A stretch of DNA of 64,000 bases from Pseudomonadales bacterium (lineage in GTDB: Bacteria > Pseudomonadota > Gammaproteobacteria > Pseudomonadales > Azotimanducaceae). Location: contig SLQW01000001.1 of the NCBI GenBank assembly GCA_007131295.1, positions 43,147-107,146 on the forward strand, given 5' to 3'. The translations under genes and the position numbers were made by a program. The notes under the pieces were generated by a model, which saw only the letters and a program-made list of their open reading frames with translations, searched no databases and was not told the DNA's origin. Below, one piece after another: positions 19,822 through 29,673 of this stretch (its first letter is position 1; every line of letters starts with the position of its first letter).

Positions 19822-20781
19822 ATGACTGCACAGCCGTCACCACGGCCTCCCGGTGGAGCCGTGCAGGAGTGGATCGAGAAGAGCCTCGCGCAGGTCGACA
19901 CGGTTCTGGTCGGCAAGCGCCACCAGGTCGAGCAGGCGATGGCCTGTCTGCTCGCCGGTGGTCATCTGCTGATCGAGGACCTTCCGGGAATGGGGAAGAC
20001 GGTCCTGTCCCAGGCGCTGGCCCGCACGCTAGGCTTGAGCTTCAACCGGATCCAGTTTACGAGTGATGTTTTACCCGCCGACATTCTCGGCATTTCCGTG
20101 TTCGATCGGGATGGAGGCGCTTTCGAATTCCATCCCGGTCCGGTTTTCGCCCAGGTTCTTCTTGCCGACGAGATCAATCGCACCTCGCCGAAGACCCAGA
20201 GCGCGCTGCTCGAGGCGATGGAGGAAGGGCAGGTGACGGTCGAGGGTGCGACCCGACCGCTGCCTTCGCCGTTCTTCGTGATTGCGACCCAGAACCCCTC
20301 GACTCAGGCCGGGACCTATCCTCTGCCTGAATCTCAGCTCGATCGCTTTCTGATGCGGATCGAACTCGGCTACCCGGACCCGGCCGCGGAGCGCGATATC
20401 ATCCGCGGCATCGACCGACGCGTGCTGCTCGATCAGCTCGAGCCATGTATCGACGGTACTCAGCTCGGAGCCATGCAGCAGTTGGCTGCTGAGGTGCGGT
20501 TATCCGACGCCCTGTTGGATTACGTTCAGCGGCTGGTTCAGCACTCGCGCAAGGATCCGGCCTGCGCATGGGGCCTCTCGCCCCGGGGCGCGCTCGCGCT
20601 GGTGAGGGCTGCGCGCGCCTGGGCCTTGATCCGGGGACGTCAGCACGTGGTTCCCGAGGACGTTCAGGCCGTGCTGCCGGCCGTGGTGGAACATAGGCTG
20701 CGCGAGCACGCGGATCACGGTAGCAGCAGCGGTGAGGCGCTCGCCCAGCGTCTGCTTGCGGTCGTCGATGTCGTGAACTAG
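19822..20781 (+). CDS. MoxR family AAA+ ATPase
   Basis: This 319-residue AAA+ ATPase has Walker A GMGKTV near residues 56-61, Walker B LLADEINR, sensor ATQNPSTQAGTYPLPESQLDRF and a C-terminal lid. MoxR proteins act as chaperones for cofactor or complex assembly; the substrate here is unknown. It starts the common moxR-DUF58-transglutaminase cluster. Its TAG stop lies inside the left arm of a perfect 22-bp inverted repeat, so the gene ends in a strong hairpin. Confidence 0.92.
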   Translation: MTAQPSPRPPGGAVQEWIEKSLAQVDTVLVGKRHQVEQAMACLLAGGHLLIEDLPGMGKTVLSQALARTLGLSFNRIQFTSDVLPADILGISVFDRDGGAFEFHPGPVFAQVLLADEINRTSPKTQSALLEAMEEGQVTVEGATRPLPSPFFVIATQNPSTQAGTYPLPESQLDRFLMRIELGYPDPAAERDIIRGIDRRVLLDQLEPCIDGTQLGAMQQLAAEVRLSDALLDYVQRLVQHSRKDPACAWGLSPRGALALVRAARAWALIRGRQHVVPEDVQAVLPAVVEHRLREHADHGSSSGEALAQRLLAVVDVVN

Positions 20782-20837
20782 CCCGCTTCGCTCACCGATG
20801 CGCTCGTGGCCGGGAATCGGTGAGCGAAGCGGGCTAG
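20778..20837. repeat. perfect 22-bp inverted repeat after the MoxR gene
   Basis: Arms at 20778-20799 and 20816-20837 are exact reverse complements around a 16-base loop. The left arm starts CTAGCCCGCTTCGCTCACCG. The stem contains the stop codon of the MoxR ATPase and lies 51 bp before the DUF58 start. There is no T-tract on the + strand, so it is not a classic terminator; it could be a REP-like element, an mRNA-stabilising hairpin, or a miniature mobile element. Confidence 0.9.
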
Positions 20838-20887
20838 GCGGCAGCACTCACCACGCAGTGGTGTCACTGACATCGCGGAGAAGCGGT

Positions 20888-21910
20888 ATGGCAGAGGTCC
20901 TGGAGGGCGACGGTCACGGCGCGGTGCATAGTGAGACGGTGCGTGTCGCCATACCGCCGCGGGGCCGCTGGCGCGCTTGGCTCGATCGCAGGATCCCCGC
21001 GCAACGCTGTATCCGCCTGAACCGGGGCAATATCTTCATTTTCCCCTCGCTGGCGGGTTTCGCGTTTCTCGGCCTCATCGCTCTGCTCGTCCTGGCCGCC
21101 ATCAACTATCAGAACTCCATGGTCTTCGGGCTCGCGTTTCTGCTGGCAAGTACCTTCGTCCTGACCATCGGCCATACCTACCGCAATCTCGCCGGGCTCG
21201 AAATCGAGGCAGCCGGCGTCCGCCCCGTGTTTGCCGGCGAGCATGCCGAGTTCGCCTTGCTCCTGCGACGCACATCGCGCGTCACCTATCATGCGCTGTG
21301 GTTGGGCTTCCCCGGTGGAATCCCTCAGAACGTGGACCTCGACGGCGAGAAGGAAGCCAGGGTCCGGATTCCTGCCCTGGCGCGGCAGCGGGGCTGGTTC
21401 GATCCTGGTCGCCTGCGACTCCAAACCCATTGGCCGCTGGGCCTGTTCCGGGCCTGGACCTGGCTCGATCTCGACCAGACTGCGCTGGTGTACCCGAAAC
21501 CGCGTCCAGTGGGGCCGCCACGGCGGGCGGCGCTAGCCAGCGAAGGGGGCGAGGAGCTGCTCAGCGAAGGTAATGACGACTTCGTAGGGCTGCGCCCCTA
21601 TCGTCCTGGCGATGCGCTCAAGCACATGGCATGGAAGAACTTTGCCAGGGAAGGGGAGCTGATGGTCAAGGAGTACGCCGGTCACGCTGATCGGCGTTTG
21701 TGGCTGGACTGGGACGCCGTGCCAGGGCTCGATGAGGAGGCGCGGCTGTCGGTCCTCACGGGCTGGGTCCTCGACTGCGCCGCGCAGCGGGATGCCTATG
21801 GCTTACGCCTGCCTGGCGTCGAGATTTCGCCGGCTGCGGGCGAGGAGCATCGAGCCAGACTTCTGCGGACACTGGCATTGTTCGGACGCGAGCAGGGGGA
21901 GCGCTCGTGA
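20888..21910 (+). CDS. DUF58 domain protein
   Basis: This 340-residue protein has two membrane helices near the N-terminus (about residues 45-90) and a DUF58/von Willebrand-like domain whose signature FVGLRPYRPGDALKHMAWKN lies near residues 236-255. DUF58 proteins accompany MoxR ATPases and TgpA transglutaminases; the biochemical role is unknown. The start was chosen at ATG 20888 because of the GGAGAAG Shine-Dalgarno; upstream frame reads into the inverted repeat. It overlaps the next gene by GTGA. Confidence 0.88.
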   Translation: MAEVLEGDGHGAVHSETVRVAIPPRGRWRAWLDRRIPAQRCIRLNRGNIFIFPSLAGFAFLGLIALLVLAAINYQNSMVFGLAFLLASTFVLTIGHTYRNLAGLEIEAAGVRPVFAGEHAEFALLLRRTSRVTYHALWLGFPGGIPQNVDLDGEKEARVRIPALARQRGWFDPGRLRLQTHWPLGLFRAWTWLDLDQTALVYPKPRPVGPPRRAALASEGGEELLSEGNDDFVGLRPYRPGDALKHMAWKNFAREGELMVKEYAGHADRRLWLDWDAVPGLDEEARLSVLTGWVLDCAAQRDAYGLRLPGVEISPAAGEEHRARLLRTLALFGREQGERS

Positions 21911-24003
21911 ACAGGGGAGTCATCGAGCAGATTCCGCGCTCAGCGCTCGCGCTCATGCTGCTCTCGCAGGCGGTCGTGATCGCGCCTCACGTGCCCCGCA
22001 TGGCGCCGTGGACGCTTGCGTTCTGGGGTGCCTGTGTCCTTTGGCGGATTTCCATCTACCAGGGTCGCTGGAACTATCCAGGGACTTGGACCAAGGGTGC
22101 TTTCGTCATCCTCGCCATCGTCGGCGTCGGTATGAGCCACGGCATCCAGTTCAGCCTCGAACCTGCGGTCGCTCTGCTGATTCTCGCCTTGGCGCTCAAG
22201 CTGCTCGAAATGCGTACCCGCAGGGATGCTCTGGTGGTGATCTACCTTGGCTACTTTGTCATTGCCACCCAGTTCCTGTTCGAACAAAGCATTGCCATAA
22301 CGCTCTATCAGCTTATTGCCGTTGTCACAGTGACCGGCGCTCTGGTCGCCCTGCACCAGAGCTGGAACCGCCCCCATAGCAGGGCGAGCCTGCGTACCGC
22401 CGCGGTGATACTGCTCCAGGCCGTGCCGCTCACGATCGTGATCTTCGTATTCTTCCCGCGTATAGCTCCCCTGTGGGCTGTGCCCATGCCCGAAAGCAGT
22501 GCCACGACCGGGCTTTCGGAGACGCTGACCCCGGGCTCCATCACTCAGCTTGGTCGTTCATCCGAGCTTGCGTTCCGCGTCGAGTTCGAAGAGCGAACGC
22601 CAGCGATGCGGACTCTGTACTGGCGAGTCATTACCTACTCGGAGTACGAGGAAGGAACCTGGACGCCCGGTTCCCTGCTGGAGCTCCGCGACCCACCGGT
22701 GCACTGGACGGGAGGGGGTAGTGAACCTGCATGGTTGCGAGAAGTGCAGCCGGAGGATCGCCCGATCCGTTACAGCATCGTGGCGGAACCGACGTTCCAG
22801 CCCTGGCTTTTTGCGCTTGATTTCGCGCGTCCTCTTACGCGCGGAACGGGTATCGGCCGCGACTTCCGGGTGTTGCACCGGGGGCCTGTCACCCAGCGCT
22901 TCCGCTATGAGGTGGAGTCGCGGCCGGCACGGCTCGATCTCGGGCTGTCCGAGTGGCATCGGCTGCGCGAAACTGCGCTGCCGGAGCGGGGCAACCCGCG
23001 CACCCGGCAGTTCGTCGCGGAGCTCGCTGGCGAGCATCCGCAACCCCGCGCGCTGGCCGACGCCCTGATGCGGCACTTCGCCACGCAACCCTTTTTCTAC
23101 ACCTTGAATCCGCCGCCCCTCGGCCGCGACGGCATCGACGCCTTTCTGTTCGAAACACGGCGCGGCTTTTGCGGTCACTACGCTTCCGCTTTCGTCTATG
23201 CAATGCGCCTCGTCGGCATACCGGCCAGGGTGGTCGGCGGCTACCAGGGTGGCGAATACAATCCGGTGGGAGATTACGTCGCGGTACGGCAGTACGATGC
23301 CCACGCCTGGGCGGAGATCTGGATCGATGGAGAAGGCTGGGTCCGCTATGACCCGACCATGGCGGTGGCGCCGGATCGGATCGAGCTGGGTGCCCAGGCA
23401 GCCTTCGCCGGCAACGCGGAGGAGGCGGCGTACGGCCGGTTCACCGGACAGGGCCTCTGGCGGCGCTTCGACTGGCTGGCAGAAGCCTACTATTTCATAG
23501 ACAGCCTGCAGCACCGCTGGAACGTCTTCGTCGTCAGCTACGATACAAGTCGTCAGAACCGCTTCCTGCGTGACCTGCTCGGTGAGCTCACGCCGATGCG
23601 AGTCGGCCTGGCCGCGGGCGCAGCGGCAGGTGTGGCGGTTCTCATTGCCTTGCTTGGCGGCGTGCCAGGTATTCTTGCGCGCAGGCGGCCACCGCTGCTG
23701 CGCTTCCACGATGCCTTCGCACGTCTGTTCGAGCGCACGGGCTCTCCGCGCCACCCCAGCGAGACACCCGGACGATATGCGCGTCGGCTGGCCCTGCGTT
23801 ACCCTGAAGTAGAGGAGGACGTCGAAGTGCTCGGTGCCAGGCTCGAGGATGCCCTATTCGGACCGCAGGCCGATGACAACGGCGACCTGCCCGAGGCGCT
23901 GGACTCGCGCTTCCGGCTCCTGCGGTTGAAGTTCCGGCTGATGCAGCTCCGCCTGCGTCGCGCCTTCAATCCACGGGGCGATGACCGAGGCCGGTTGGTG
24001 TGA
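21907..24003 (+). CDS. tgpA: TgpA-like transglutaminase with DUF3488 membrane domain
   Basis: This 698-residue inner membrane protein has about six hydrophobic helices in the first 190 residues (DUF3488), a periplasmic transglutaminase-like domain with the Cys-His-Asp triad C422 (RGFCGHYASAF), H466 (DAHAWAEIW) and D482 (RYDPT), a further membrane helix near 560-585 and a C-terminal DUF4129-like tail. The Pseudomonas aeruginosa homologue TgpA is reported to be essential. The start is GTG overlapping the DUF58 stop. The substrate is unknown. Confidence 0.92.
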   Translation: MNRGVIEQIPRSALALMLLSQAVVIAPHVPRMAPWTLAFWGACVLWRISIYQGRWNYPGTWTKGAFVILAIVGVGMSHGIQFSLEPAVALLILALALKLLEMRTRRDALVVIYLGYFVIATQFLFEQSIAITLYQLIAVVTVTGALVALHQSWNRPHSRASLRTAAVILLQAVPLTIVIFVFFPRIAPLWAVPMPESSATTGLSETLTPGSITQLGRSSELAFRVEFEERTPAMRTLYWRVITYSEYEEGTWTPGSLLELRDPPVHWTGGGSEPAWLREVQPEDRPIRYSIVAEPTFQPWLFALDFARPLTRGTGIGRDFRVLHRGPVTQRFRYEVESRPARLDLGLSEWHRLRETALPERGNPRTRQFVAELAGEHPQPRALADALMRHFATQPFFYTLNPPPLGRDGIDAFLFETRRGFCGHYASAFVYAMRLVGIPARVVGGYQGGEYNPVGDYVAVRQYDAHAWAEIWIDGEGWVRYDPTMAVAPDRIELGAQAAFAGNAEEAAYGRFTGQGLWRRFDWLAEAYYFIDSLQHRWNVFVVSYDTSRQNRFLRDLLGELTPMRVGLAAGAAAGVAVLIALLGGVPGILARRRPPLLRFHDAFARLFERTGSPRHPSETPGRYARRLALRYPEVEEDVEVLGARLEDALFGPQADDNGDLPEALDSRFRLLRLKFRLMQLRLRRAFNPRGDDRGRLV

Positions 24004-24491
24004 GCAGTCCGGGTTGCGACGGGCGGCGACTGCGTACGCGCACCCCGTGCGCTGGCCGTTGCTCGACCACTTATGGCGATCTGGTGTGCCGCGGCTGTAA
24101 ACGCTTCGCGCACGAAGTGGTGGACTGGAACCGCTACGACGATGCAGCCAAGGACGCCGTCTGGCAACGGTTACTCCTGCTGCGCGATCAGATCGTTCAG
24201 GGGCGGATCGAGGTCGAGGACGATGAGTTACTGAGCGCGCAACTGACGCGCCACCGCATTCCCTTTGCGGTGAGCGATTCGCCTGCATCCAAGGTCTGGC
24301 TGCTGCTTCGGCGTGGTGCGCGCCACATGGGTTCACTGACCGCTTACGGTCTGCGCCCGCTGCCGCCATATCAAGAACTGAGTCCCAGAGCTTTGCGTGA
24401 TTTAATCGATGCCGACTACCAGCGCCTGTCCGAGGCTCACTATGATCGCTACTTCCGGGTGCCAGATGCGGCCGGGGTTGCGGGACGGTGA
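24000..24491 (+). CDS. DUF1289 domain protein
   Basis: This 163-residue protein begins with a four-cysteine segment (TPCAGRCSTTYGDLVCRGCK, residues 15-34), the DUF1289 pattern that probably binds iron-sulfur or zinc. A C-terminal extension of about 110 residues carries no motif I recognise. The start is GTG overlapping the tgpA stop, and the stop overlaps the miaE start. Tight coupling with the diiron hydroxylase miaE suggests, but does not prove, a shared function in tRNA hydroxylation. Confidence 0.8.
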   Translation: MSSPGCDGRRLRTRTPCAGRCSTTYGDLVCRGCKRFAHEVVDWNRYDDAAKDAVWQRLLLLRDQIVQGRIEVEDDELLSAQLTRHRIPFAVSDSPASKVWLLLRRGARHMGSLTAYGLRPLPPYQELSPRALRDLIDADYQRLSEAHYDRYFRVPDAAGVAGR

Positions 24492-25165
24492 GGCGTCGGC
24501 AGGCGTTTGATCTTGCTGCCGGAGTCGGCGCGGTGCAGGCATTCCTTCCCTGTCCGACGCCGGCGTCCTGGGTTGAGGCGGCGGTCGGTGAGCTCGACGT
24601 GCTGCTCATCGATCACGCCAACTGTGAGCGCAAGGCGGCGGCAACGGCGGTTTCGCTGCTGTTCCGCTACGACGCCGTCCCCGAACTCGCGGCATGCATG
24701 AGTCGTCTGGCAAGGGAAGAGCTGCGGCACTACGAGCAGGTGCTCGTTGTGCTGTCACGTCGCGGGATACCGCTCCGATCGCTGTCGGCCAGCCGCTACG
24801 CAGGTGGCTTGCGGTCTGCGGTGCGCAGTGGAGAGCCCGACCGTCTGTTGGATCTACTGCTCGTCGGCGCGCTTGTCGAAGCGCGCTCCTGCGAGCGTTT
24901 CGCGGCCCTGATACCGGTGCTCGATGAGGAGTTGGCCCGTTTCTATCGGCGCCTGCTGGCGTCCGAGGCGCGGCACTTCGAGGACTACCTGGCGCTCGCG
25001 CGCAACGTCGCTGGTGTGGATGCGGTGGCTGATCGTCTGGATGTCCTCAAATCCCTGGAGGCCGAGCTGATCAATGCCCCCGATGAGGTGCTGCGCTTCC
25101 ACAGCGGGCCACCGGTTCAGGCAAAGTCCAAGAGCCGGATTCTGCCACCGCAGGCCTCGGCGTAG
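24488..25165 (+). CDS. miaE: tRNA-(ms2io6A)-hydroxylase
   Basis: MiaE (225 aa) uses a diiron centre and O2 to hydroxylate the isopentenyl group of ms2i6A37 in tRNA. Candidate iron ligands lie in the paired helical motifs DHANCERKAA, REELRHYEQV, VEARSCERF and SEARHFEDY. The start is GTG overlapping the DUF1289 stop. Its last 49 bases overlap the 3' end of the convergent lpxH gene. Confidence 0.9.
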   Translation: MRRRQAFDLAAGVGAVQAFLPCPTPASWVEAAVGELDVLLIDHANCERKAAATAVSLLFRYDAVPELAACMSRLAREELRHYEQVLVVLSRRGIPLRSLSASRYAGGLRSAVRSGEPDRLLDLLLVGALVEARSCERFAALIPVLDEELARFYRRLLASEARHFEDYLALARNVAGVDAVADRLDVLKSLEAELINAPDEVLRFHSGPPVQAKSKSRILPPQASA

Positions 25166-25835
25166 CGCGCCGTCTCGCCCCAGGCCCCGAGAACGACCCG
25201 CTGCCGCGCGCCCAGGGGGTGACGCCAGCAATGGATGGCGGGGCGATGGGTATGACCGTGGATCATGGCCGCCGCGTCTTCGGCATCCAACATGGCTTCC
25301 ACGGCGTTCGGGTCCACGTCCATGATGCCTTCCGGCTTGTTCGCATTTGTCGCGCGTGACGTCTCTCTGGCTTGCCGTGCCAGGGCCTTCCGTTGCGCGC
25401 GGGGCTTCGCGAGCAGTGCTGTCTGGCAGACCGGATCGCGCAGCGCGCGACGGATGGCCTGATAGGCATGATCCTGGGTGCACAGCGCATCGCCATGGCA
25501 CAGTACGACACGCCGGTCACCAACAGTCAGCGTGCTGGGGTCGGGGAGCAGCGTCATGCTGCAGGCCTCTGCGAAGCCGGCACCGAGCAGAAAGTCGCGG
25601 TTGCCATGCAGCATGTAGGTCGCAGTCCCGGTAGACGTGAGCTGGCGTAGCGCTTTGGCAACCCGCCGGGCACTCTGGTCGAGGACGTCGTCACCTGCCC
25701 AGGCCTCGAACAGATCGCCGAGGATGTAAAGGGCGCCGGCGCGCCGCGCCGGGCCGCGGCAGAAACGCTCGAACATCGCGAGGGTGTCCGGTGACGCGTC
25801 GTCAAGATGCAGGTCGGAAATGAACAGCAGCGGCC

Positions 25836-25839
<4 letters not shown>
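25117..25839 (-). CDS. lpxH: UDP-2,3-diacylglucosamine diphosphatase
   Basis: LpxH (240 aa) hydrolyses UDP-2,3-diacylglucosamine to lipid X and UMP in lipid A synthesis, using a two-metal calcineurin-like fold on the inner membrane face. Metal-ligand motifs are in order [24 protein letters not shown] and HGHTHRP. The start is GTG at 25839 overlapping the folD stop. The 3' end overlaps miaE on the opposite strand by 49 bp. Confidence 0.94.
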
Positions 25840-26747
<908 letters not shown>

Positions 26748-26850
26748 ACGGCGGAACTCCAGATCAGCCAACGGAGGGGACGACATTCTCGCACGAGCTT
26801 AAGACGTGAGCCCACCCGCAGATGCCTGCGAAGGCCCGTCCTGCCTCGCG

Positions 26851-26879
26851 TTGACGCTCCACGGGACCGTGAGTATGAT
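26851..26879 (+). promoter_or_regulatory. predicted sigma-70 promoter of the tRNA cluster
   Basis: TTGACG (26851-26856) and TATGAT (26874-26879) are separated by exactly 17 bases, followed by a GC-rich discriminator (GCCGCG), as expected for stringently controlled tRNA operons. It lies about 110 bp upstream of tRNA-Pro. The rest of the 26748-26990 gap shows no gene. Confidence 0.75.
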
Positions 26880-26990
26880 GCCGCGTCTTGCGCTCGAGAC
26901 CCCGATTAAACTGTGCTCCATGCGGGTCGTGGCGCGTGGCGGATAACCGTCGCACGAGGCTTAAATATGGCGTCGTCCGGCGTTGACTTT

Positions 26991-27067
26991 CGGGGTATAG
27001 CGCAGCCTGGTAGCGCGCCTGCTTTGGGAGCAGGATGTCGGGAGTTCGAATCTCTCTACCCCGACCA
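26991..27067 (+). tRNA. tRNA-Pro (TGG anticodon)
   Basis: The acceptor stem CGGGGTA pairs with TACCCCG, the anticodon loop TTTGGGA (27023-27029) gives TGG at 27025-27027, the T arm contains GTTCGAATC, and the CCA end is encoded. This is the first gene of a three-tRNA cluster. Confidence 0.97.
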
Positions 27068-27097
27068 ATACTCTCCAAGCGGCCGGTTCGGGTCACA

Positions 27098-27174
27098 GCG
27101 CCCGTAGCTCAACTGGATAGAGCATCGGCCTTCTAAGCCGAGGGTTGCAGGTTCGAGCCCTGCCGGGCGTGCCA
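27098..27174 (+). tRNA. tRNA-Arg (TCT anticodon)
   Basis: The acceptor stem GCGCCCG pairs with CGGGCGT using a G-T end pair. The anticodon stem TCGGC/GCCGA encloses CTTCTAA with TCT at 27132-27134, which reads AGA and AGG codons. The T arm GTTCGAGCC and the CCA end are encoded. Confidence 0.97.
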
Positions 27175-27254
27175 GATTTGACAGGATCGACGTCGGGGCG
27201 GCAGGCGATCGGGAGGGTGCGGAGCCAGGTGGCACGAGCCTCAATTTTCGACTG

Positions 27255-27330
27255 GTGGGCGTAGCTCAGTTGGTAGAGCTCCGGATTGTGACTCCGGCGG
27301 TCGTGGGTTCAAATCCCATCGTCCACCCCA
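27255..27330 (+). tRNA. tRNA-His (GTG anticodon)
   Basis: The acceptor stem GTGGGCG pairs with CGTCCAC. An extra G at 27254 faces discriminator C, the histidine-specific G-1:C73 pair. The anticodon loop TTGTGAC has GTG at 27288-27290. The CCA end is encoded. tRNA-Arg/His just before tig is a known gammaproteobacterial arrangement. Confidence 0.97.
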
Positions 27331-27460
27331 GTTTCCTTCGTTGCCCTCGTTTGCCGTCCGGGACTCGACCCGGACGACCGGTCGGAGCCGAAATCTCAAA
27401 GGATCGGTTTGGGCACTACACGAACAGATCATTGCCACTCACACGCTGACAGAGACGACC

Positions 27461-28843
27461 ATGCAGGTTTCCATCGAAACGACTTCCAGCCTCGAGCGCA
27501 GGATGACCGTGACCTTGCCCGCGGCCGAGTTCGAGCATGAAGTGAATCAGCGCCTCTCGCAGGCAGCGCGCTCGGTTCGGCTTCCTGGCTTCCGTCCCGG
27601 GAAGGTGCCGATGAAAGAAGTCCGGCGTCGCTTCGGAGACGGCGTCCGTGCCGAAGTCGCTGGCGAACTCATGCAGCGCACGTTTTTCGAGGCGGTCCGT
27701 GAAGAACAGCTTCGCCCCGCAGGACAGCCGCGGCTCGAGCCGGTGCGCATGGATCCGGGGGCGGACTTTCAATATGCCGCAACTTTCGAAGTGGTGCCGG
27801 AAATCGAACTCGGCGCACTGGATACGCTGGAGATCGAGAAGCTCGTGGCGGAAGTCACAGAGCCCGACATCGACACCATGATCGAGCGCTTGCGGGAGCA
27901 GCGTAAGCGATATGAGAGTCGTGACGACCGAGCAGCGGCGGAAGGGGACCAGGTGGTTGTCAGCTTCGCCGGACACCTCGACGGCGAACCCGCGGAAGGC
28001 ACTCAAGCCGATGACGTGGAGCTGATCCTGGGCAGCGGGCGAATGATCCCAGGTTTCGAAGAGGCGCTCATGGGCGCCACGCCGGGCGAAGAACGGTCCT
28101 TCGAAGTCACCTTTCCGGAGGACTACGGCAACGACACGCTGAAGGGCCGCACTGTGGGTTTCGAGGCGCGGATATCCGAGGTGCGCGAGCCGGTCCTGCC
28201 CGCGGTCGATGCGGAACTTTTTCAGGAGCTTGGGGTTGAGGGCGGATCGCTCGAAAACTTCCGTGCCGAAGTGCGGGAAAACATGGAGCGGGAGCTCGAA
28301 TCAGCAGCGCGTGGTCAGCTGAAAAATCAGGTCATGGACGGCCTTGCGGCGTTGCACGATTTCGCTCCTCCCAAGGCCATGGTGCATGAGCAGATCCACA
28401 ACATGCAGCAGGAAATGGTGCAGCGCTTCGGGGGACAGGGCATGGATCCGCACTCCCTGCCGGAAGAGCTGTTTCGCGAGCAGGCCGAGCGGCGCGTGCG
28501 CCTGGGGCTGATCCTCAACCGGATTGTCGAAGTGCATGGGATCGAACCGGATCCGGATCGCGTCGAGGCCGTGCTCGACGACGTCGCCTCCCGTTACGAG
28601 CAGCCCGAGCAGGTGAAGAGCTGGTATCATGGCAACCCGGAACAGATGGAGCAGATCCGGGCCTCTGCATTGGAAGACGCGGTCGTCGACTTCGTTCTGG
28701 AACAAGCAACAGTGACTGAGGTCGAAAAAGACTACGACAGCGTGCTTGCTGCAGCGGCCGGTCGCTCTGAAGGCGAAGAAGATGATGCCGCGCCGGATGA
28801 GGATGCGGGCGACGACGAGAACGAAGGAGCAGTCTCCCAATGA
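27461..28843 (+). CDS. tig: trigger factor (ribosome-associated chaperone)
   Basis: Trigger factor (460 aa) binds the ribosome exit tunnel and folds nascent chains. The N-terminal domain carries the ribosome-binding motif GFRPGKVP (residues about 44-51). An FKBP-like peptidyl-prolyl isomerase domain follows (about 150-245, [14 protein letters not shown]) and then the helical C-terminal substrate-binding arms; the tail is acidic. The start [14 protein letters not shown] is the family N-terminus; the upstream open frame overlaps tRNA sequence. It overlaps clpP by ATGA. Confidence 0.96.
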   Translation: MQVSIETTSSLERRMTVTLPAAEFEHEVNQRLSQAARSVRLPGFRPGKVPMKEVRRRFGDGVRAEVAGELMQRTFFEAVREEQLRPAGQPRLEPVRMDPGADFQYAATFEVVPEIELGALDTLEIEKLVAEVTEPDIDTMIERLREQRKRYESRDDRAAAEGDQVVVSFAGHLDGEPAEGTQADDVELILGSGRMIPGFEEALMGATPGEERSFEVTFPEDYGNDTLKGRTVGFEARISEVREPVLPAVDAELFQELGVEGGSLENFRAEVRENMERELESAARGQLKNQVMDGLAALHDFAPPKAMVHEQIHNMQQEMVQRFGGQGMDPHSLPEELFREQAERRVRLGLILNRIVEVHGIEPDPDRVEAVLDDVASRYEQPEQVKSWYHGNPEQMEQIRASALEDAVVDFVLEQATVTEVEKDYDSVLAAAAGRSEGEEDDAAPDEDAGDDENEGAVSQ

Positions 28844-29505
28844 GCCAGTTCAGTGACGGTCGAGACAGCAGTCCGGAAATTCGCAATCTGGGCCTGGTGC
28901 CCATGGTCGTCGAGCAGACCGCCCGCGGTGAGCGCGGTTACGATATCTACTCCCGGCTGCTCAAGGATCGCATCATTTTCGCGGTGGGTCCGGTCGAGGA
29001 CCACATGGCGAACCTGATCATTGCCCAGATGCTGTTTCTCGAGTCGGAAAATCCGGATAAGGACATCCATCTCTACATCAACTCTCCCGGGGGCGCTGTG
29101 ACCTCCGGGATGGCCATCTACGATACGATGCAGTTCATTCGCTGCGACGTGCTGACCATGTGCGTCGGCCACGCTGCGAGCATGGGGGCGCTGCTCCTGG
29201 CTGGCGGCGCCAAGGGCAAGCGTTTCGCGCTGCCCAATTCCAGGGTCATGATTCATCAGCCTTCGGGCGGTTCCCAGGGCGTGGCCGCGGACATCGAGAT
29301 CCAGGCGCGCGAGATCCTGCGTATGCGGGAACAGCTCAATGGCATTCTGGCGCATCACACCGGTCAGCCCGTCGAGCAGATTGCCCGGGATACCGATCGA
29401 GACCGTTGGCTTACTCCCGTCGAGGCCGTCGAGTACGGCCTCATTGACCAGGTTCAGGAGCCGCGCCAGAAAACGGGTGCCAAGGCGGCCCTCGCGGGAC
29501 GCTGA
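28840..29505 (+). CDS. clpP: ATP-dependent Clp protease proteolytic subunit
   Basis: ClpP (221 aa) is the serine protease of the ClpXP complex. The triad S114 (HAASMGA), H139 (VMIHQP) and D188 has the same spacing as in E. coli ClpP (S to H 25, S to D 74). The N-terminus is longer than the mature E. coli form, consistent with a short autocleaved propeptide. It is coupled to tig and followed by clpX after 168 bp. Confidence 0.97.
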   Translation: MSQFSDGRDSSPEIRNLGLVPMVVEQTARGERGYDIYSRLLKDRIIFAVGPVEDHMANLIIAQMLFLESENPDKDIHLYINSPGGAVTSGMAIYDTMQFIRCDVLTMCVGHAASMGALLLAGGAKGKRFALPNSRVMIHQPSGGSQGVAADIEIQAREILRMREQLNGILAHHTGQPVEQIARDTDRDRWLTPVEAVEYGLIDQVQEPRQKTGAKAALAGR

Positions 29506-29609
29506 TCCTTTGACGATGGCGTAGCACGTGTGTGCCACGTGTGTAGCGACCCTCCGTCGCGGCTAGGCTGCCGATTCTCGGGTAGGACGCCCGGGTCCAG
29601 TAGGTGGGT

Positions 29610-29636
29610 CTTGCAAAAGCATGGCGTTCCCCGCAT
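29610..29636 (+). promoter_or_regulatory. candidate sigma-32 heat-shock promoter of clpX
   Basis: CTTGCAA (29610-29616), a 12-base spacer and CCCCGCAT (29629-29636) resemble the heat-shock consensus CTTGAAA / CCCCATNT and lie 38 bp before the clpX start. The match is imperfect in spacing and in the -10 box. Upstream at about 29535-29560 the 9-mer CACGTGTGT occurs twice. Confidence 0.4.
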
Positions 29637-29673
29637 GGTTGGGAGGCGGGACCGTATTGATTGAGGTGCCTTA

